From contig OX457032.1 of the NCBI GenBank assembly GCA_949752745.1, positions 11,233,543 to 11,297,542 of the forward strand: a stretch of 64,000 bases of DNA. The letters run 5' to 3'. This stretch comes from Protula sp. h YS-2021. Its lineage: Eukaryota > Annelida > Polychaeta > Sabellida > Serpulidae. The position numbers were made by a program, and so were the translations under genes. Under the pieces are notes generated by a model. That model was given only the letters and a program-made list of their open reading frames with translations. It did no database searches and had not been told where the DNA came from. Positions 37,101 through 52,071 of this stretch are shown here, in pieces (position 1 is the stretch's first letter; each line of letters begins with the position of its first letter).

Positions 37101-38660
37101 CGTGTGTTGACAATCAGTTAAAGCTTCCTGTATTATCTGTGAACTTACTTCTATTCAGAAAACCGCTTACAAAGCCGGGGGGCATTGGTAGTTACCAGGC
37201 GTGTGAAAAAGCAGAGGACTGGGGTAAATTATTATCAGGCGTAGTCCATGCAGGGTGCACATTTCTTTAAACGGGATGGTAATTTTTATCCCGTGATCCG
37301 TGTTTCCCACAAAAGGCTTTTTTTCAGAAATTCACTCCGCATTTTGTTAAAAAAGGGAAAGCATTTTAAAAATTAACACGACCAGTTTTGGGGGTCGTTT
37401 CAGTAAGGGGTCACCGGAAGCAATTGGTCTTACAAACAGCACCGTTGTCGGCGTTATTTCTTGGGCAGCAACGCGTATGCTTCGTATAAATGCCTGCACA
37501 TTACAGTCCAGTTGATGCAAAAGTGTTAGAACTTTTGTTTTCTTTTCTTGTGGAACACTAGTTCTAAAAATGAACTTAACGAGATCTGAATAATTGTTCT
37601 TTTTTCTTAATGCATTTAGTCTTAACGTCAATGTATCGACATAAAGCAATGCTTCTGTTTGCTTGTGAGGGTCAGCTTGACACTGGCGTGTCAATAAAAT
37701 TAATTGCATCAAATGTCTTATTTTTCTCTTCTTTGCATCAGTAAAAAACTGTGTTACAAAACAGTGGTTTCCGGGGTGGGGTGAGGGAGGGAGAGTGAAG
37801 GAGGGGGCGGCTGGAGTGGATGATTGATCTGGAAGGATCCAGGTAAGGGCATAACGACGAAATAAAAAATATCGATCAACAGCTTGATGGGTCGATCAAC
37901 AGTTTGTTGGATCGATCAACAGCTTGATGGATCGATCTACAGCTTGATGTATCAACCAGCAGCTTATTGGATCTATCAACAGCTTGCTGGGTCGATCAAC
38001 AGCTGGAAAGATAAAAAATGCCTTAAATGAAAAGGCTGCTGTCAATATTTGTGGTAAAACGTATTCGAAAAGATTGCTGAAGCTTTCAGAAAGGACAAAA
38101 AAAGTCCTGACTATTTATGGTTAATTTAGACACATTGCTCAAGTACTGAACCCACCAATCAGGTAATTCATGCACATGTTATATTCACGAGCCTCAGAAC
38201 TGCTGGTCGTGCGGCGTAAAATAATGCAGCGAAAGAGTTGCTTTAATTGACTGTGGCAGGGATTTTATATGATATGTTATAGAATTACATGATGTGTTTT
38301 TTAATAAATTACGCCGACACTTCACAATGGACGCAGAAATTTAGGAGCGCTGTGCCCAATTGGATGAGCAAAATATGGTCACATCCATCAGAAAATTGGT
38401 CGCGAGTTTGCACAAGCGATGTGGCAGGACGCAGTATGTTGAAACTTGTTGTGAACACTGGTCAATACGTATCAGATGATGGTGATAGTATTGGCGTTAG
38501 AAACATGTTACAGAACAATAAACTCAACGCTGCGCGACTCTTTCCCGGACCTCCAACAATTCGAAAGGTCCGGATTTTTTTTTATGGAGGTGACTTTTTT
38601 AGGCCTGGTAGAGTTTTGATGTAGCATTTGTAAGCAATTAGTTAAAATACTTACACATAC

Positions 38661-38758
<98 letters not shown>

Positions 38759-39315
38759 GACACACGCATAACCAAAAAAATTAAAAAGAAAAAAGAATGA
38801 AAAGAATAAGAAAAAAGAGAGCAAATAGGACAGCAGCATCACTCGCATGCATTAATTGGAACAAAAATTCAGCACGATAAACTTCGTTAAAAAAATGACT
38901 GATTTATTTGTGATGGTCGGAATTGACATACAGATAAATAAACGTTATCATGTCACAAAACATTCATGAAGAAAAACATATTTTAGATGCGAGAATAGAT
39001 TTTAAATGGATGCAATAACAACAGAATGGGACAGAAATTAAGTAGATCAATCAAATCGAATGGTATGGAAGGTTTTTTTTTTATTTCATCATAATAATAG
39101 CAAAAGATGTTTTTGGGTGTGTCGGCAACATCACAAACAATAAATACCTTAAAAAAGACTTTGAAAGGTTCAAACTCTGCATTTTTCATGTTTTGAATTT
39201 CTTGAGCAGGAAATTCTAATTTTGGAAAGGACGTCTTTGTTTATTTTTAACTTCAGCACCCTTCACACTTTGTAGCTGATATGAGCTGGATGTAGATGAT
39301 GGTCGCTCAAAGCTG
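37101..39315. other. Unit 3 3' spacer
   Basis: No gene. It includes the ~400-bp spacer module (37,400-37,830), the GATCGATCAACAGCTTGATG repeat expanded to 5-6 copies (37,868-38,010), and a (CA)n array. The spacer is shorter than in unit 2: the sequence of 14,100-16,190 is largely missing. Confidence 0.6.
38664..38753. repeat. (CA)n array
   Basis: About 90 bp of CA dinucleotides, absent at the corresponding positions of units 2 and 4 (near 16,215 and 55,960), so a unit 3-specific expansion. Confidence 0.95.
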
Positions 39316-41744
39316 TAGCTTATGAAGAAACGGAGACAGTCGATGTCTGGTGCTAGAATGACCGGGGAAGCCAATCTCCTGTCAGTTAACATAGGCCATT
39401 TGCATTAAAAAGCTAATTGTGCACAGATGACACACATGGACAAGATGGACAGTTTCAACTCATCAGAGAAACCCGTTTACACTATTTTTAAACCGCAGAA
39501 TGCCAAGTTTACAAAATATCCCCGTTTTAACAAAAAAAAAAAAAACGGGGACACCTGTAAAGTTCAGCACCCAAACACGGAGTGTCTGATTTAAAAAAAG
39601 CTGCAAACGTGGAACAAAACTGGACTCACCCTCACACTTAAAAAGTATGTGTGCACTATTTTTATGTCCCTGTTTCTTTTTCTTCTTTTTTCGTTTTTTT
39701 TTTTGTGAGGAGGGGGATTAAACACGAAGTGCAATCTCAAAACACCCAACTCCCCCCGCCCCCCCCCCTTGGAAAGCGTAAAGCACGGTATGAAAATCCC
39801 TCTCCACAAACTGGTTAGTTAAATTTGCACTCCGCGCTGACGGCTGCTTCCGCTCACCCCTGACTCTGCGTTAATTCCTACACATGGTCTCCAGCTACAT
39901 CACAGGTAAGCAACATTTTTTTTCAAAATTTCAAATACTTTGCAGGCGACAGATTTTCCCAGGATAGATGAGGGGGTTTGTGCGAAGGCAAAGATCCAGT
40001 GTTTACTCCCGTCTCTTCCGTGGAGTTTCCTAAGTTTGTACACGTGGGGGGGGTATCACTTGGTATACGTGTTACCATGGATGTCAAAACAATGCGGTGA
40101 AAGGGTACGGGTAAATGTTAGCCCAGACGCGGTCGGCGCAGGTGTCAATTTCGTTAAAAGGTTGGCTTGGGGGTGGGCGGCGATAATTTTCATTCAGTAC
40201 ACTGAGTTTCCCACGTTACGGTTGGTTCTTTTGGTACTGCACTCCGTGTTTGGATAAAAAAGGGGTAGTGTTTCAAACTCAACAATCCGCGTTTAGGAGT
40301 CATTTTAAAAAGTTATGGTAACCATTTCGTGTATGAGCGGCTCCCCCAGCCTAAGTTATTGAACATGTGGCTAAGGATGAGAACCAAGGCTAGTTTGTTT
40401 GGCCTTTTGTGCTAATTATTATTTATCAAGTACAGATACGGATACTTATCAATTCAGAAGTCAGTTAAAAACTCTTAATAATAAAGTAGTTTTTACCCCA
40501 TTACCTGAAAAGTAAATAAATAAATATAGAAAAAATAAATAAATAAATAAAAACGATATGGGTGATCTGGCAAATGTAAATCAATCACTGTGCAGGTTCA
40601 AGTCGGTGTATGGCGTATCACTAGTTCATGTCCTATTCATTTCTTTTAATTTTGTTGATTTAGTTTATGAAATCACTTATCAGTTTATTTTCCATTACAT
40701 AAAGAAGCTTTAAATGAACTGCATAACCTGTATTTTCTGACACTTTCTTTTACGACTCGACAGGAAAAAGCAATCATTGCTGCTGTAATGAATGTTCTTC
40801 GTTGTAACGAAGACATAGTGACGTACATCTTGTCCCTTGATTTGACATTGTTTGGTCGCTGTTTTCAAAGAATATTCACTTACTATTTTTATTTTGATCT
40901 TTATAAATTATAATACTATAATAAGATAATAACAATATATAGCAAATATAACGGGCATCTCTTTTTTTATCAAGAAGTAAAAATTGAATCACGAATATTT
41001 TGCTTAGCAGTGTTATGTAAACACTGAGTTTAGCAGACAAACTTTTTTCCATGGGATATTTAGTCTTAGTCGTTCTTTTTCCCCCCCTTTTTAAGGTGCG
41101 GTGAGGGAGGGAGGGGGGATCATACTGAATATCCCCTGAATCTGCTTCCGAGAAAAAAAACGAAACCTAACGCCTATCGTCTCAGGGGGGGGGGGGTTTC
41201 GGCCATAGCGCCCCCCCCCCCCCTCCCGCAAAATAATCATCCGCCTGGTTTTGGGAAGGGATGTTCAAAATGCTGGAAGTGTGCCAGGCTTTCTGCCCTG
41301 ACGTTCCTACCGTCGAGTCCTTTGATAATTGCGAAACAAAAGTGTCAAATTGATAATTTAATTCAATTGGTATAAAAAGCAAATGATTTTTGTCATGACG
41401 CCAATGTTTTAAGTACATTGATTCTAGTGCCTCAGGTTTTTCACCAATGTTTTTCATTCTTCAATAAAACAGCTTGTTTCCTCAGCACAAAAATATTTAT
41501 ATGCACGTTTGTGTGTATGTTTTCTGCACAAATGTATTTATAAACTTTGTGAAATTTTAACTCTAAAAATTACTCTTTTCCAGATCGTAAAAGTGCAGGA
41601 CTCTTAGATGCAAAGTTGTGCTGAATATCAGTTAGGAAATGTATTCTCAACATCCGTAATCAATTATCTACATCCAACCTTGTTTGCACTACGCGTTAAG
41701 AAACGTCATTTTGTACATTCATATTCATGCATAGAAACTAACTA
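39316..41744. other. Single-copy spacer between unit 3 and the archaemetzincin gene
   Basis: No gene supported. 39,900-40,310 resembles the 3' flank of the precursor genes (compare 3,280-3,530), a decayed fragment. G/C homopolymers lie at 41,186-41,198 and 41,210-41,222. Confidence 0.5.
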
Positions 41745-42234
41745 CAGTGGAACCTCTGAAATCTGACCACCCTTGGACCGGATAAAATGTGCCCTATTTT
41801 AGAGGTGGTCCCATTTGGGAGACTTGGCCGTATTTGGGTAAAATTTTGCGGGTTGACCAAAGATTCAAGTTTGATGTCCAAACACAAAGAAAGTAATATT
41901 CATTTATAATAATATCTATTATGCCTCAACTGTATAACAACCTGCATGTTATAGACACACACAAGCATTCTATTTTGCATACTTTTGCAACTATATTTAG
42001 CAAACGAGTCCAGTTTTGTTTCCACCGAAAGTTTGTCTGAAAGTGGTCCGATCTCAGGCATTTTGAGGGCTCGGGACCGAAAAAAGCGGCTCGAAGTGGT
42101 CCGATCCCAGGTGGTCCCAATTGGGAGTTTTCTTCACCATTAAAGTCTATGGAGCTCATTCGGGACCGAAGAAAATATGCCCTAATTCAGAGGTGGTCCC
42201 AAGAGGGAGGTGGTCCGATGCCGAGGTTCCACTG
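41745..42234. mobile_element. Pogo/Tc1-like MITE with TA target duplication
   Basis: A 490-bp element. Its ends CAGTGGAACCTC and GAGGTTCCACTG are perfect inverted repeats, flanked by TA on both sides (41,743-41,744; 42,235-42,236). Inside, AGAGGTGGTCCC and CGGACCGA-type words repeat near both ends. It has no transposase. CAGTGGAACCTC ends and a TA duplication are typical of pogo/Tigger-derived MITEs. Confidence 0.88.
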
Positions 42235-43069
42235 TACTTATGTTGAGATAGTGGAAAGGGTAGCATTTCGGTCGACGCGATTGAATTCGTATAGTCTGAA
42301 GTGAGCGCAGTCGACATTTTTGTTTCTTCAATTTGTCCTCTTGTATGTACGAGTGCTTAGCAAACAGCTTCTAAATACGGAACACGTTTTACTCTCCGAA
42401 CGGGGCTTCGGGCCCCGAAAGGAAATCACGGGTCTGAGTGTTTGGTATATAGATGACATAGTGGCTGACTTAAGAAGCCGTAAATTATACGAAACCGCAA
42501 ATTATATGAAAGCGCAAATTTCTATTAGTTGCAAAATTGTCAATTTCAGTATCGAAGAGACTACTAATAGCTGGCTGTGGATCATCAATTCATGTACTTC
42601 TTCCTGCATAGAAAGCAGTTCATGAAAAAGGTTGCTGGAAAATTCCTACCTGTAGATACACTTGGACAGAAAACATTTTAAGGTGAAGCACATGTTTATT
42701 CAGTATTAAGAAATTATTGTTCATGCTGTTTAAGTGGTCATTAGCCACAAAATTTGCGATTCCGTAAATTTGCGCTTTCATAGGATTTTATTTGCGGTTT
42801 CAAAGGGTATATTTGCGGTTTCATGTTTCCACTTACAGTAGTGGGTAGGTGCGCGTTGTTTCTGTTTTGGCCCTTTCAAAATCACAATGGCCGCCATTTT
42901 GGATTTTCAAGTCCGGCCATAGCTTGTTTCCTATATCTTGCCAATATACTTCACACCCATGTAACAAACGATTCTCTATCATGACGGGCGCGGAAGGAGT
43001 TCGCTGTAGAGATACACAGCAAATGATCGGGGTGTATTCGGGATATACTATATGCACCTTTTTCTGTTT
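42235..43069. other. 3' flank of the archaemetzincin gene
   Basis: No gene recognised. It contains an imperfect inverted repeat: GAAAGCGCAAATTT at about 42,509 against AAATTTGCGCTTTC at about 42,766, with ACCGCAAAT and ATTTGCGGT around them. This may be the trace of another small palindromic element. An open frame at 42,320-42,625 has no known domain. Confidence 0.45.
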
Positions 43070-43625
43070 TTATAAGCTATTATCTTCTCGTGAATCTGTA
43101 ACCCGGCCATTTTCTTTCAAATAGTAAATACAGTTCTTCAACCAAATAATTGCATTTTTAAAATAATCACATTGATACTGTTGGTTTATTTCCACAAAGA
43201 AATCCAGCATTGATTTATAACGCAACACTATGTCAAATCGTGCGCACTTTTGCAGCTTGCGGAGGCACATAGGGCATAGGAAAATCGGCTGCGACAACGC
43301 CTCCGCCATGGAACTACTTTCATTCATGGCACACTCGAAGTAAACACAATGCGATAAGCCGTAGATGTGGCAGCACTCGTGGCTTATCAGCTGAAAGCAA
43401 ACAAAAATATCACTTGCTTTCTTTATATTTGTTCTACACTTTGCTTCTGAGGTGAATCGAGTCCTCGGTGTAGTATGTGGTGTTTTCTTTTTTTTATACA
43501 TGGGACAGTGTCCATAAAAACACAGAAATGCTTTTCGAAGTAAGTCCAGGGCACTACGAGTAATGACTTAAGGAGGTCTGACCAATTCAAAACTTGGATG
43601 GTTTTCCCTTGCTTGTTCTCTCTCT

Positions 43626-43709
<84 letters not shown>

Positions 43710-43896
43710 TCTCTCTCTCCCTCTCCCTCTCTCTCTCTCGCTCTCTCTCTCTTTTTCTCTCTCTCACTCCCTCTCCCTCTCTCTCCCTCTCTCTCTCTCT
43801 CTCCCTCTCTCTCTTTCTTTCTCTTTATCTCTCTCTTTCTCTATCTCGCTACCCCCCCTCTCTCTTAGTCTCTCTTCAGTTCTCTCTCTCTCTCTT

Positions 43897-43936
<40 letters not shown>

Positions 43937-44092
43937 TCTCTCACTCTCTCTCTCTTTCTTTCTCTTTATCTCTCTCTCCCTCTCTCTCTCTCTCTCTCCC
44001 TCTCTCTCTCTTTCTTTCTCTTTATCTCTCTCTTTCTCTATCTCGCTACCCCCTCTCTCTTAGTCTCTCTTCAGTTCTCTCTCTCTCTCTCT

Positions 44093-44155
<63 letters not shown>

Positions 44156-44187
44156 TTCTTTCTCTTTATCTCTCTCTCTCTCTCTCT

Positions 44188-44223
<36 letters not shown>

Positions 44224-44338
44224 TCTCTCTTTCTCTCTTTCTTTCTCTTTATCTCTCTCTTTCTCTATCTCGCTACCACCTCTCTCTTAGTCTCTCTTCA
44301 GTTCTCTCTCTCTCTCTCTCTCTCCCTCTCTCTCTCTG

Positions 44339-44412
<74 letters not shown>

Positions 44413-45216
44413 TCCCTCTCTCTCTCTTAATTATAATTATGTTTCTCCCTCCCTCTCTCTCACATTACTAAATTATTTTGGTTAGAACAGAATAATTATC
44501 TGATCAAACAGAATTACGTGCGTAGACAGAATTTATACAAACCTTGAGCATTCGCCAGATGAGCTGGGCAGTTATTTCTGTTATTGGAGGAGGGGGCACA
44601 TCACCCACATAAGCTTTGGGCTCAAATCTCACAAAACAAAACACGCCTGTTTGATTGACCGACGACGCTTCGCCTGTATAAACAAAAATAACACGAAATG
44701 GCGGTCCTCGTGTTCTCTCCAACTTCCCGAGTTTATTTCTTAATTTGTTTTTTTTATTATTATTATTCTGTCTATCATTTCTTCAATGAAGTCACGCAAA
44801 ACAAGAATCAGCCTAGCTCCGCCTTAAGCAAATATGGCAATAACTTTTCGATATTTTGCTGTCTTACGCAATCCCACTGTTTTTTACTACTGTTTGTCCA
44901 GTTTTCCGGAAGATTATTAAACGTCTTACTGAGCGGGCAGGATCTGAATTTCCACTCTATTCCACCTTAAAGCGTGAAAAAGATGATTAACCTAGAACAA
45001 AGTTGAGGTCGTCGCTTGGGTAGAGATCGGTCCAGGTGACGCCAAGCATAGCGAAGCCATCCGACGGTATTACCTTCCGCATATTCGTATAGATGTCCGA
45101 GACCAACAGCTGTTTTTCTTGTGTTTTCTTGTGGTATCTACAAAATTGTACCCTCTTAAGGTTTATGATCAGTTAATACTTTTATCTTCTTTTTTTATTT
45201 CGTTGTCTTCTTTGTC

Positions 45217-45275
<59 letters not shown>

Positions 45276-46661
45276 CAAAATTATTATTATTACAGGATTC
45301 CCGCGCTTGTCGCTCAAAACATATCCAGGACTTTCAAGGACTTTTTAAGGCAACATTCTAGGACTTCCCAGCACTTTTTTGGACAAACTTTCATAAAATT
45401 CCGGGACTTTTGATACATTTCCAGAACCTACGTCGATTTATACCTGTGACGTTCGAGTGAATGTGGCCAGCAAACTTTATATGCGGTTAGATAACGCAAA
45501 ATGTACTCATCATTCCTTTATAAGGAAGTGCGTTGTCACTGGTCTCGGGGAGTATTATATTTTTAATTATTCTTACATTTTCCATTTCCAGAACTTTCCT
45601 GGACGCTTTTACAAAATTCCAGGGCTTTCCAGGATTCTTTCACAAAATTTCAGGGCTTTTCAAGATTCTTTCACAAAATTCCAGGACTTTCCAGGATGTT
45701 CCGGGACAGCGGGGAACCCTCTATTGTTGTTGTTATTGTTGTTGCTGTTATTATTATTCAAAGCACTCGCTATATGTTTCGCAAAAATGCTAGCTTTTAT
45801 GTACGCAACCGACTGTCATGGACGACTTTGTAATCTTATACCATGCAGTTTCTGGCTCTTTTCTCATCATACGTTACCTTGACTTGACTTTCCATCCATA
45901 CTCTTGTCTCATCATACGTTACCTTGACTTGACCTTCCATCCATACTCTTGTCTCATCATACGTTACCTTGGCTTGACCTACCATCCATACTCTTGTCTC
46001 ATCACACGTTACCTTGACTTGACCTTCCATCCATACTCTTGTCTCATCATACATTACCTTGACTTGACCTTCCATCCATACTCTTGTCTCATCATACGTT
46101 ACCTTGACTTGACCTTCCATCCTTACTCTTGTCTCATACGTTACCTTGAATTGACCTACCATCCATACTCTCGTCTCATCATACGTTACCTTGACTTGAC
46201 CTTCCATCCATACTCTTGTCTCATCATACGTTACATTGACTTGACCTTCCATCCATACTCTTGTCTCATCATACGTTACCTTGACTTGACCTTCCATCCA
46301 TACTCTTGTCTCATCATACGTTACCTTGACTTGACCTTCCATCCATACTCTTGTCTCATCATACGTTACCTTGACTTGACCTTTCATCCATACTCTTGTC
46401 TCATCATACGTTACCTTGACTTGACCACCCATACTCTTGTCTCATCATACGTTACCTTGATTTAACCTTCCATCCATACTCTTCAATCAGTTTTGTGGCC
46501 TTTAATTCAACTCTGAACCCGGTGAAGAAAGCGAAGAGGAAAGCTTGTAGTAACGTGAAGAAACCCTGTCTTCGTTCCTTTTCCAAAGTAAAGTCAAAGT
46601 CATTTATAAAATCAGGAAACAGCTCCAACGGCTGCAAGTAAATAGTTTTGCGTTTTCTCAT
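43070..46661 (-). CDS. AMZ2-like: Archaemetzincin (AMZ-type metalloprotease), 3' part of gene, four exons
   Basis: Minus-strand exons 46,661-46,480, 45,137-44,992, 44,673-44,543 and 43,390-43,070; 780 bases, 259 residues. All junctions are GT/AG and the phases match (2, 1, 0). Exon 1 gives KTIYLQPLELFP and a Leu/Phe-rich helix. Exon 2 gives MLGVTWTDLYP. Exon 3 gives GVFCFVRFEP. Exon 4 holds the diagnostic zinc site HECCHIYGLSHCVYFECAM, then CPMCLRKLQ. HExxHxxGxxHCx4CxM plus CxxC defines archaemetzincins, zinc proteases with a second structural zinc. Human AMZ2 is ~360 residues, so roughly the first 85-90 are missing. Either an upstream exon (acceptor-like GCATTAG just before 46,665) or truncation at the unit 4 boundary (46,678) explains this. 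All catalytic residues are present. Confidence 0.87.
43618..44434. repeat. Long CT/GA tract in the last archaemetzincin intron
   Basis: About 0.8 kb of CT with periodic interruptions. A higher-order block of ~220-240 bp (CTTTATCTCTCTCTTTCTCTATCTCGCTACC ... CTTAGTCTCTCTTCAGTT, near 43,820, 44,020 and 44,250) recurs three times. On the gene strand it is GA-rich. It fills most of the 1.15 kb intron between exons 3 and 4. Confidence 0.95.
45217..45292. repeat. (ATT)n microsatellite
   Basis: TTA/ATT trinucleotides with one interruption near 45,276, immediately left of the hAT-like MITE and within an archaemetzincin intron. Confidence 0.9.
45293..45721. mobile_element. hAT-like MITE in an archaemetzincin intron
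   Basis: Begins CAGGATTCCCGCGCT and ends AGCGGGGAACCCTC, imperfect inverted repeats. The interior repeats CCAGGACTTTC/TTCACAAAATTCC words in both halves. The flanks TATTATTA and TATTGTTG could be a degraded 8-bp target duplication, as for hAT elements. No transposase. Confidence 0.6.
45864..46484 (-). repeat. 45-bp minisatellite covering the 5' splice site of archaemetzincin exon 1
   Basis: About 13-14 tandem copies of a 45-bp unit with CATACGTTACCTTGACTTGA and CCATCCATACTCTTGTC on the plus strand; one copy is 42 bp and one shorter. Because 45 is a multiple of three, both strands stay open (for example 45,818-46,465), but this is not evidence of coding. On the gene strand each unit contains AAGAGTATGG, the same bases as the exon donor GAAGA|GTATGG at 46,480. 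Confidence 0.93.
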
Positions 46662-46677
46662 TTTGCTAATGCCAAAT

Positions 46678-47100
46678 TTTTAATTATGCTTAATACACTG
46701 TAATTTCTATTTATATTTATTAATTCTACATCTATCTTCCATTTTTCCTCAATCAGATGTCAGTAGTGAATAGATCTATACCAAAAATATAGCAAATTTT
46801 GTATATCACCTTGCCATTAAAATAAGAAAATCGGTAATACATACTTCTGTTATAAAGAACAAATAAACTGAATTCCCTGATCACAAGTGAAATACCCTGA
46901 AATGGTTCAGACGGAGTCCACAGCCACAATCACCGTGACGACATGAGAAGCTTGTGATTTTATTTAATTGCGCATCATAACATCAAATGTCACATGACAC
47001 AATATGCAAATTTTCATTTGGGTCGGGTCATGGCTAAGATTTTGGTGAATGGGATTAAGATGCTGGTCAAGCTGTGTTGACGAACTGGAGCAGTTGTTTG
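46678..47100. other. Spacer at the start of unit 4
   Basis: No gene. Matches 7,577-7,990. ACGGAGTCCACAGCCACAATCACCG (46,911-46,935) replaces the duplicated GAGTGGCGACAT of unit 2. Confidence 0.6.
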
Positions 47101-47125
47101 GGTGACGGATAGCTCAGTTGACTAG

Positions 47126-48337
47126 GGGACTATCACATTTTAGCCAAAATGCTCCACCACCTAAGTTACATTTTAGCCAAAATATTTACTAGGTTTTAGC
47201 CAAGATCAATATCTCGATATTACATCATCTTCACTAAGAGTACAGCCACAGTCGATCCCTCATGACCATGCCCACGCTACGCGGGACATGTAGAGTCAGG
47301 AATTGCCCGCTGTAGCTATTCGGGAAGCTCCTTGAAATCTATTAAAATCAAATCTATTAAAATCATTCCAAATAAAAGTACCCCAGTAGTCCTTTTATTT
47401 AAAGCTTTATTTATCAATTCATGATCTTTCATACCTACTTAAGTTTTGTGGATCTTCACTTTTTATATCACTTGTTCTCAAAGCGCGTTAGATTTTGGAT
47501 TCATTTGACATTCGGTTGTACTGTAAAACATAGGCATTTTACTCAGAAATTTACTCAGAAATTGCTAATATGGAAATAGAAGTTCTAGATACGAATAGAG
47601 GCAAGCCTGGAATCCTATGTGACGGTTATAGATATCGCCAAGCATATGTTGCAAATATTGGTGACATTTCATGGAGATTTTCTGATGGCAAATGTAAAGC
47701 TCGTTTAAAAACTGACAGCAACAAATCAACCGTAATTAAATTGGAACCTGAGCATAACCATGAAGCAAAAGAACGTGATTGTGAGAAAAACAAAAATACG
47801 AATGCAAGTTAAGCGCAAAGCTTTAGAGTATATTAGTGTTCGACCAGTGAAAGTTTTAAGACATGTGTTTGAAGAATCATCAGAGGATAATTTGCAAAAA
47901 ACGGACTTCAGAAGTATGGCAATGGCTATTTATAGATCAAGACGCAAGAATTTTCCCAAACTACCGACATCTCGCGTAGGTGTTCAGCAAGCCCTCAACG
48001 ACATAGATACTAAATCTAGCAAAGGGGAAGAGTTTTTGATAGTAAACGAACAGGATATCGTGATTTTTCCTACCAAATCCAACCTAGAATGCCTTTGTAG
48101 CGTTATAGCGTGAGAAACTCCTCGCAGCCACTTCATCTCTGCAATGGGTAACAAGTACCAGGGGAAGACCGATCTGTGGACGACGCATTAGTAAAACTCC
48201 ACTGTAGTACGATTTTACAGTCTCAGTTTTGCACTGCCATTGTGTGTAAATTTGCTAAAATGTTATGACTTTTTGGCTGAACTGTGATTTTATTTTGGCA
48301 AAAATGTAGAAGCATTTGGCTAAAATGTGAAATACCG
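47126..48337. mobile_element. MULE-like element with 9-bp target duplication (unit 4)
   Basis: A 1,212-bp copy of 8,015-9,145 with the same GTTGACTAG duplications (47,117-47,125; 48,338-48,346). It was copied with the unit, not by a second transposition. It is the more complete copy because it keeps the ~81 bp that carry the FLYWCH start codon. Confidence 0.82.
47570..48113 (+). pseudogene. FLYWCH zinc-finger gene fragment (unit 4 copy)
   Basis: Starts MEIEVLDTNRGKPGILC at 47,570 and runs through KCKARLKTDSNKS and EPEHNHE to a stop at 47,812. The protein continues in another frame (about 47,790-48,113) with KRKALEYISVRPVKVLRH and ends after SNLECLC, where the transposase region would follow. 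The frame break is shared with unit 2, so it predates the duplication. The first zinc-ligand Cys of WRCSDGKC is Phe here (WRFSDGKC), which should destroy the finger. Non-functional; N-terminal part only. Confidence 0.7.
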
Positions 48338-48346
48338 GTTGACTAG

Positions 48347-51272
<2,926 letters not shown>

Positions 51273-51601
51273 TTATAAGATGCAGTCATAATCGCACAAA
51301 ATATTGCTTAAAATATTAAAAAGGGTTTCTCTCATTATTTTGGTTTCGCGTTGTTGATTTTACACTGACGTTCAAAGCAGAAAAAGTTAGTTTGTTTATT
51401 TATGTAACCTGATTGATTTTAGAAAAGATCGTGAAAAAGGAATAGAGACTTTTTCTTGCTGACTTTTTAGTACACATTCATTTAGTATCTTTCTTTTAAA
51501 GACTTTCTTTGTTATTGATTTGATTGATTAGGGAAATTTTGTGAATTTTTATTAATGAACAGTGTGTTATAAAATAGTCGTGGCTTTTCCACGGAGAGGT
51601 G

Positions 51602-51688
51602 TATAAAACCAAGGGCGTTTGCCGCACAAGTGACATGCCAAGCGTGGGGGGACTCATCGGTATCTGCCCACCAGTCTGTGATAGAAAA
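51602..51688 (+). promoter_or_regulatory. Distal TATA box and possible first exon of gene 4
   Basis: TATAAAA at 51,602-51,608. ATG 51,635 opens 18 codons to the donor-like GTAAGA at 51,689. Spliced to the acceptor at 52,048 it would give a 30-codon upstream frame overlapping the main start. Confidence 0.4.
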
Positions 51689-51719
51689 GTAAGACTTACG
51701 TTCGTGCTCAATGTGTTCT

Positions 51720-51911
51720 GGAGTGGTATTCTGCTCTCTCCTTATTTTTAATGATGTCCTTGTTTTTAAAAATTAGCATAAAAAAGCTATTCTGCTCTAC
51801 CCTCAAACTTAACAAAGTCTTTTAAAAATAAGAATAAAAATTAAGGATGAACCATTTAATCTCAAGAATAAGGACGTCCGTAAATATAAGGACAGAGCAG
51901 AATACCACTCC
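51720..51911. mobile_element. 192-bp MITE upstream of gene 4
   Basis: Same element and position as 35,560-35,751, with a few substitutions. In unit 2 it is removed by the 577-bp deletion. Confidence 0.85.
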
Positions 51912-52008
51912 TGCTCTCAATGATGTTCAATGTGAAAACTACCAACATTAATTATGGGTTTAATTATTAATTGAATGTAGCTAAAAGCTTTAAATAATTT
52001 AAACCTAG

Positions 52009-52017
52009 TATATAAAA
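52009..52017 (+). promoter_or_regulatory. Proximal TATA box of precursor gene 4
   Basis: TATATAAAA, 63 bp before the ATG. Confidence 0.5.
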
Positions 52018-52071
52018 TGGAGTAAATTTACATTTTCTTCTTGAATAGGTTTCTAACACCAAACTTGAAAG

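Noticed and set aside
38508..38848. Cys-Val repeat frames
   Set aside because: Translation of the CA microsatellite.
42320..42625. 101-codon frame with VWYIDDIVADL, resembling a reverse transcriptase YxDD motif
   Set aside because: Isolated match with no flanking RT blocks; the frame runs into an inverted-repeat region.
43594..44430. 278-codon Ser-Leu repeat frame and its Arg-Glu counterpart
   Set aside because: Pure CT/GA tract within an intron; composition alone keeps the frame open.
45818..46465. Long open frames on both strands (215 and 198 codons)
   Set aside because: They result from a 45-bp repeat whose length is a multiple of three and has no stops; a minisatellite, not a repeat protein.
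45864..46484. CRISPR-like array
   Set aside because: The repeats are directly adjacent with no spacers, and the context is eukaryotic.
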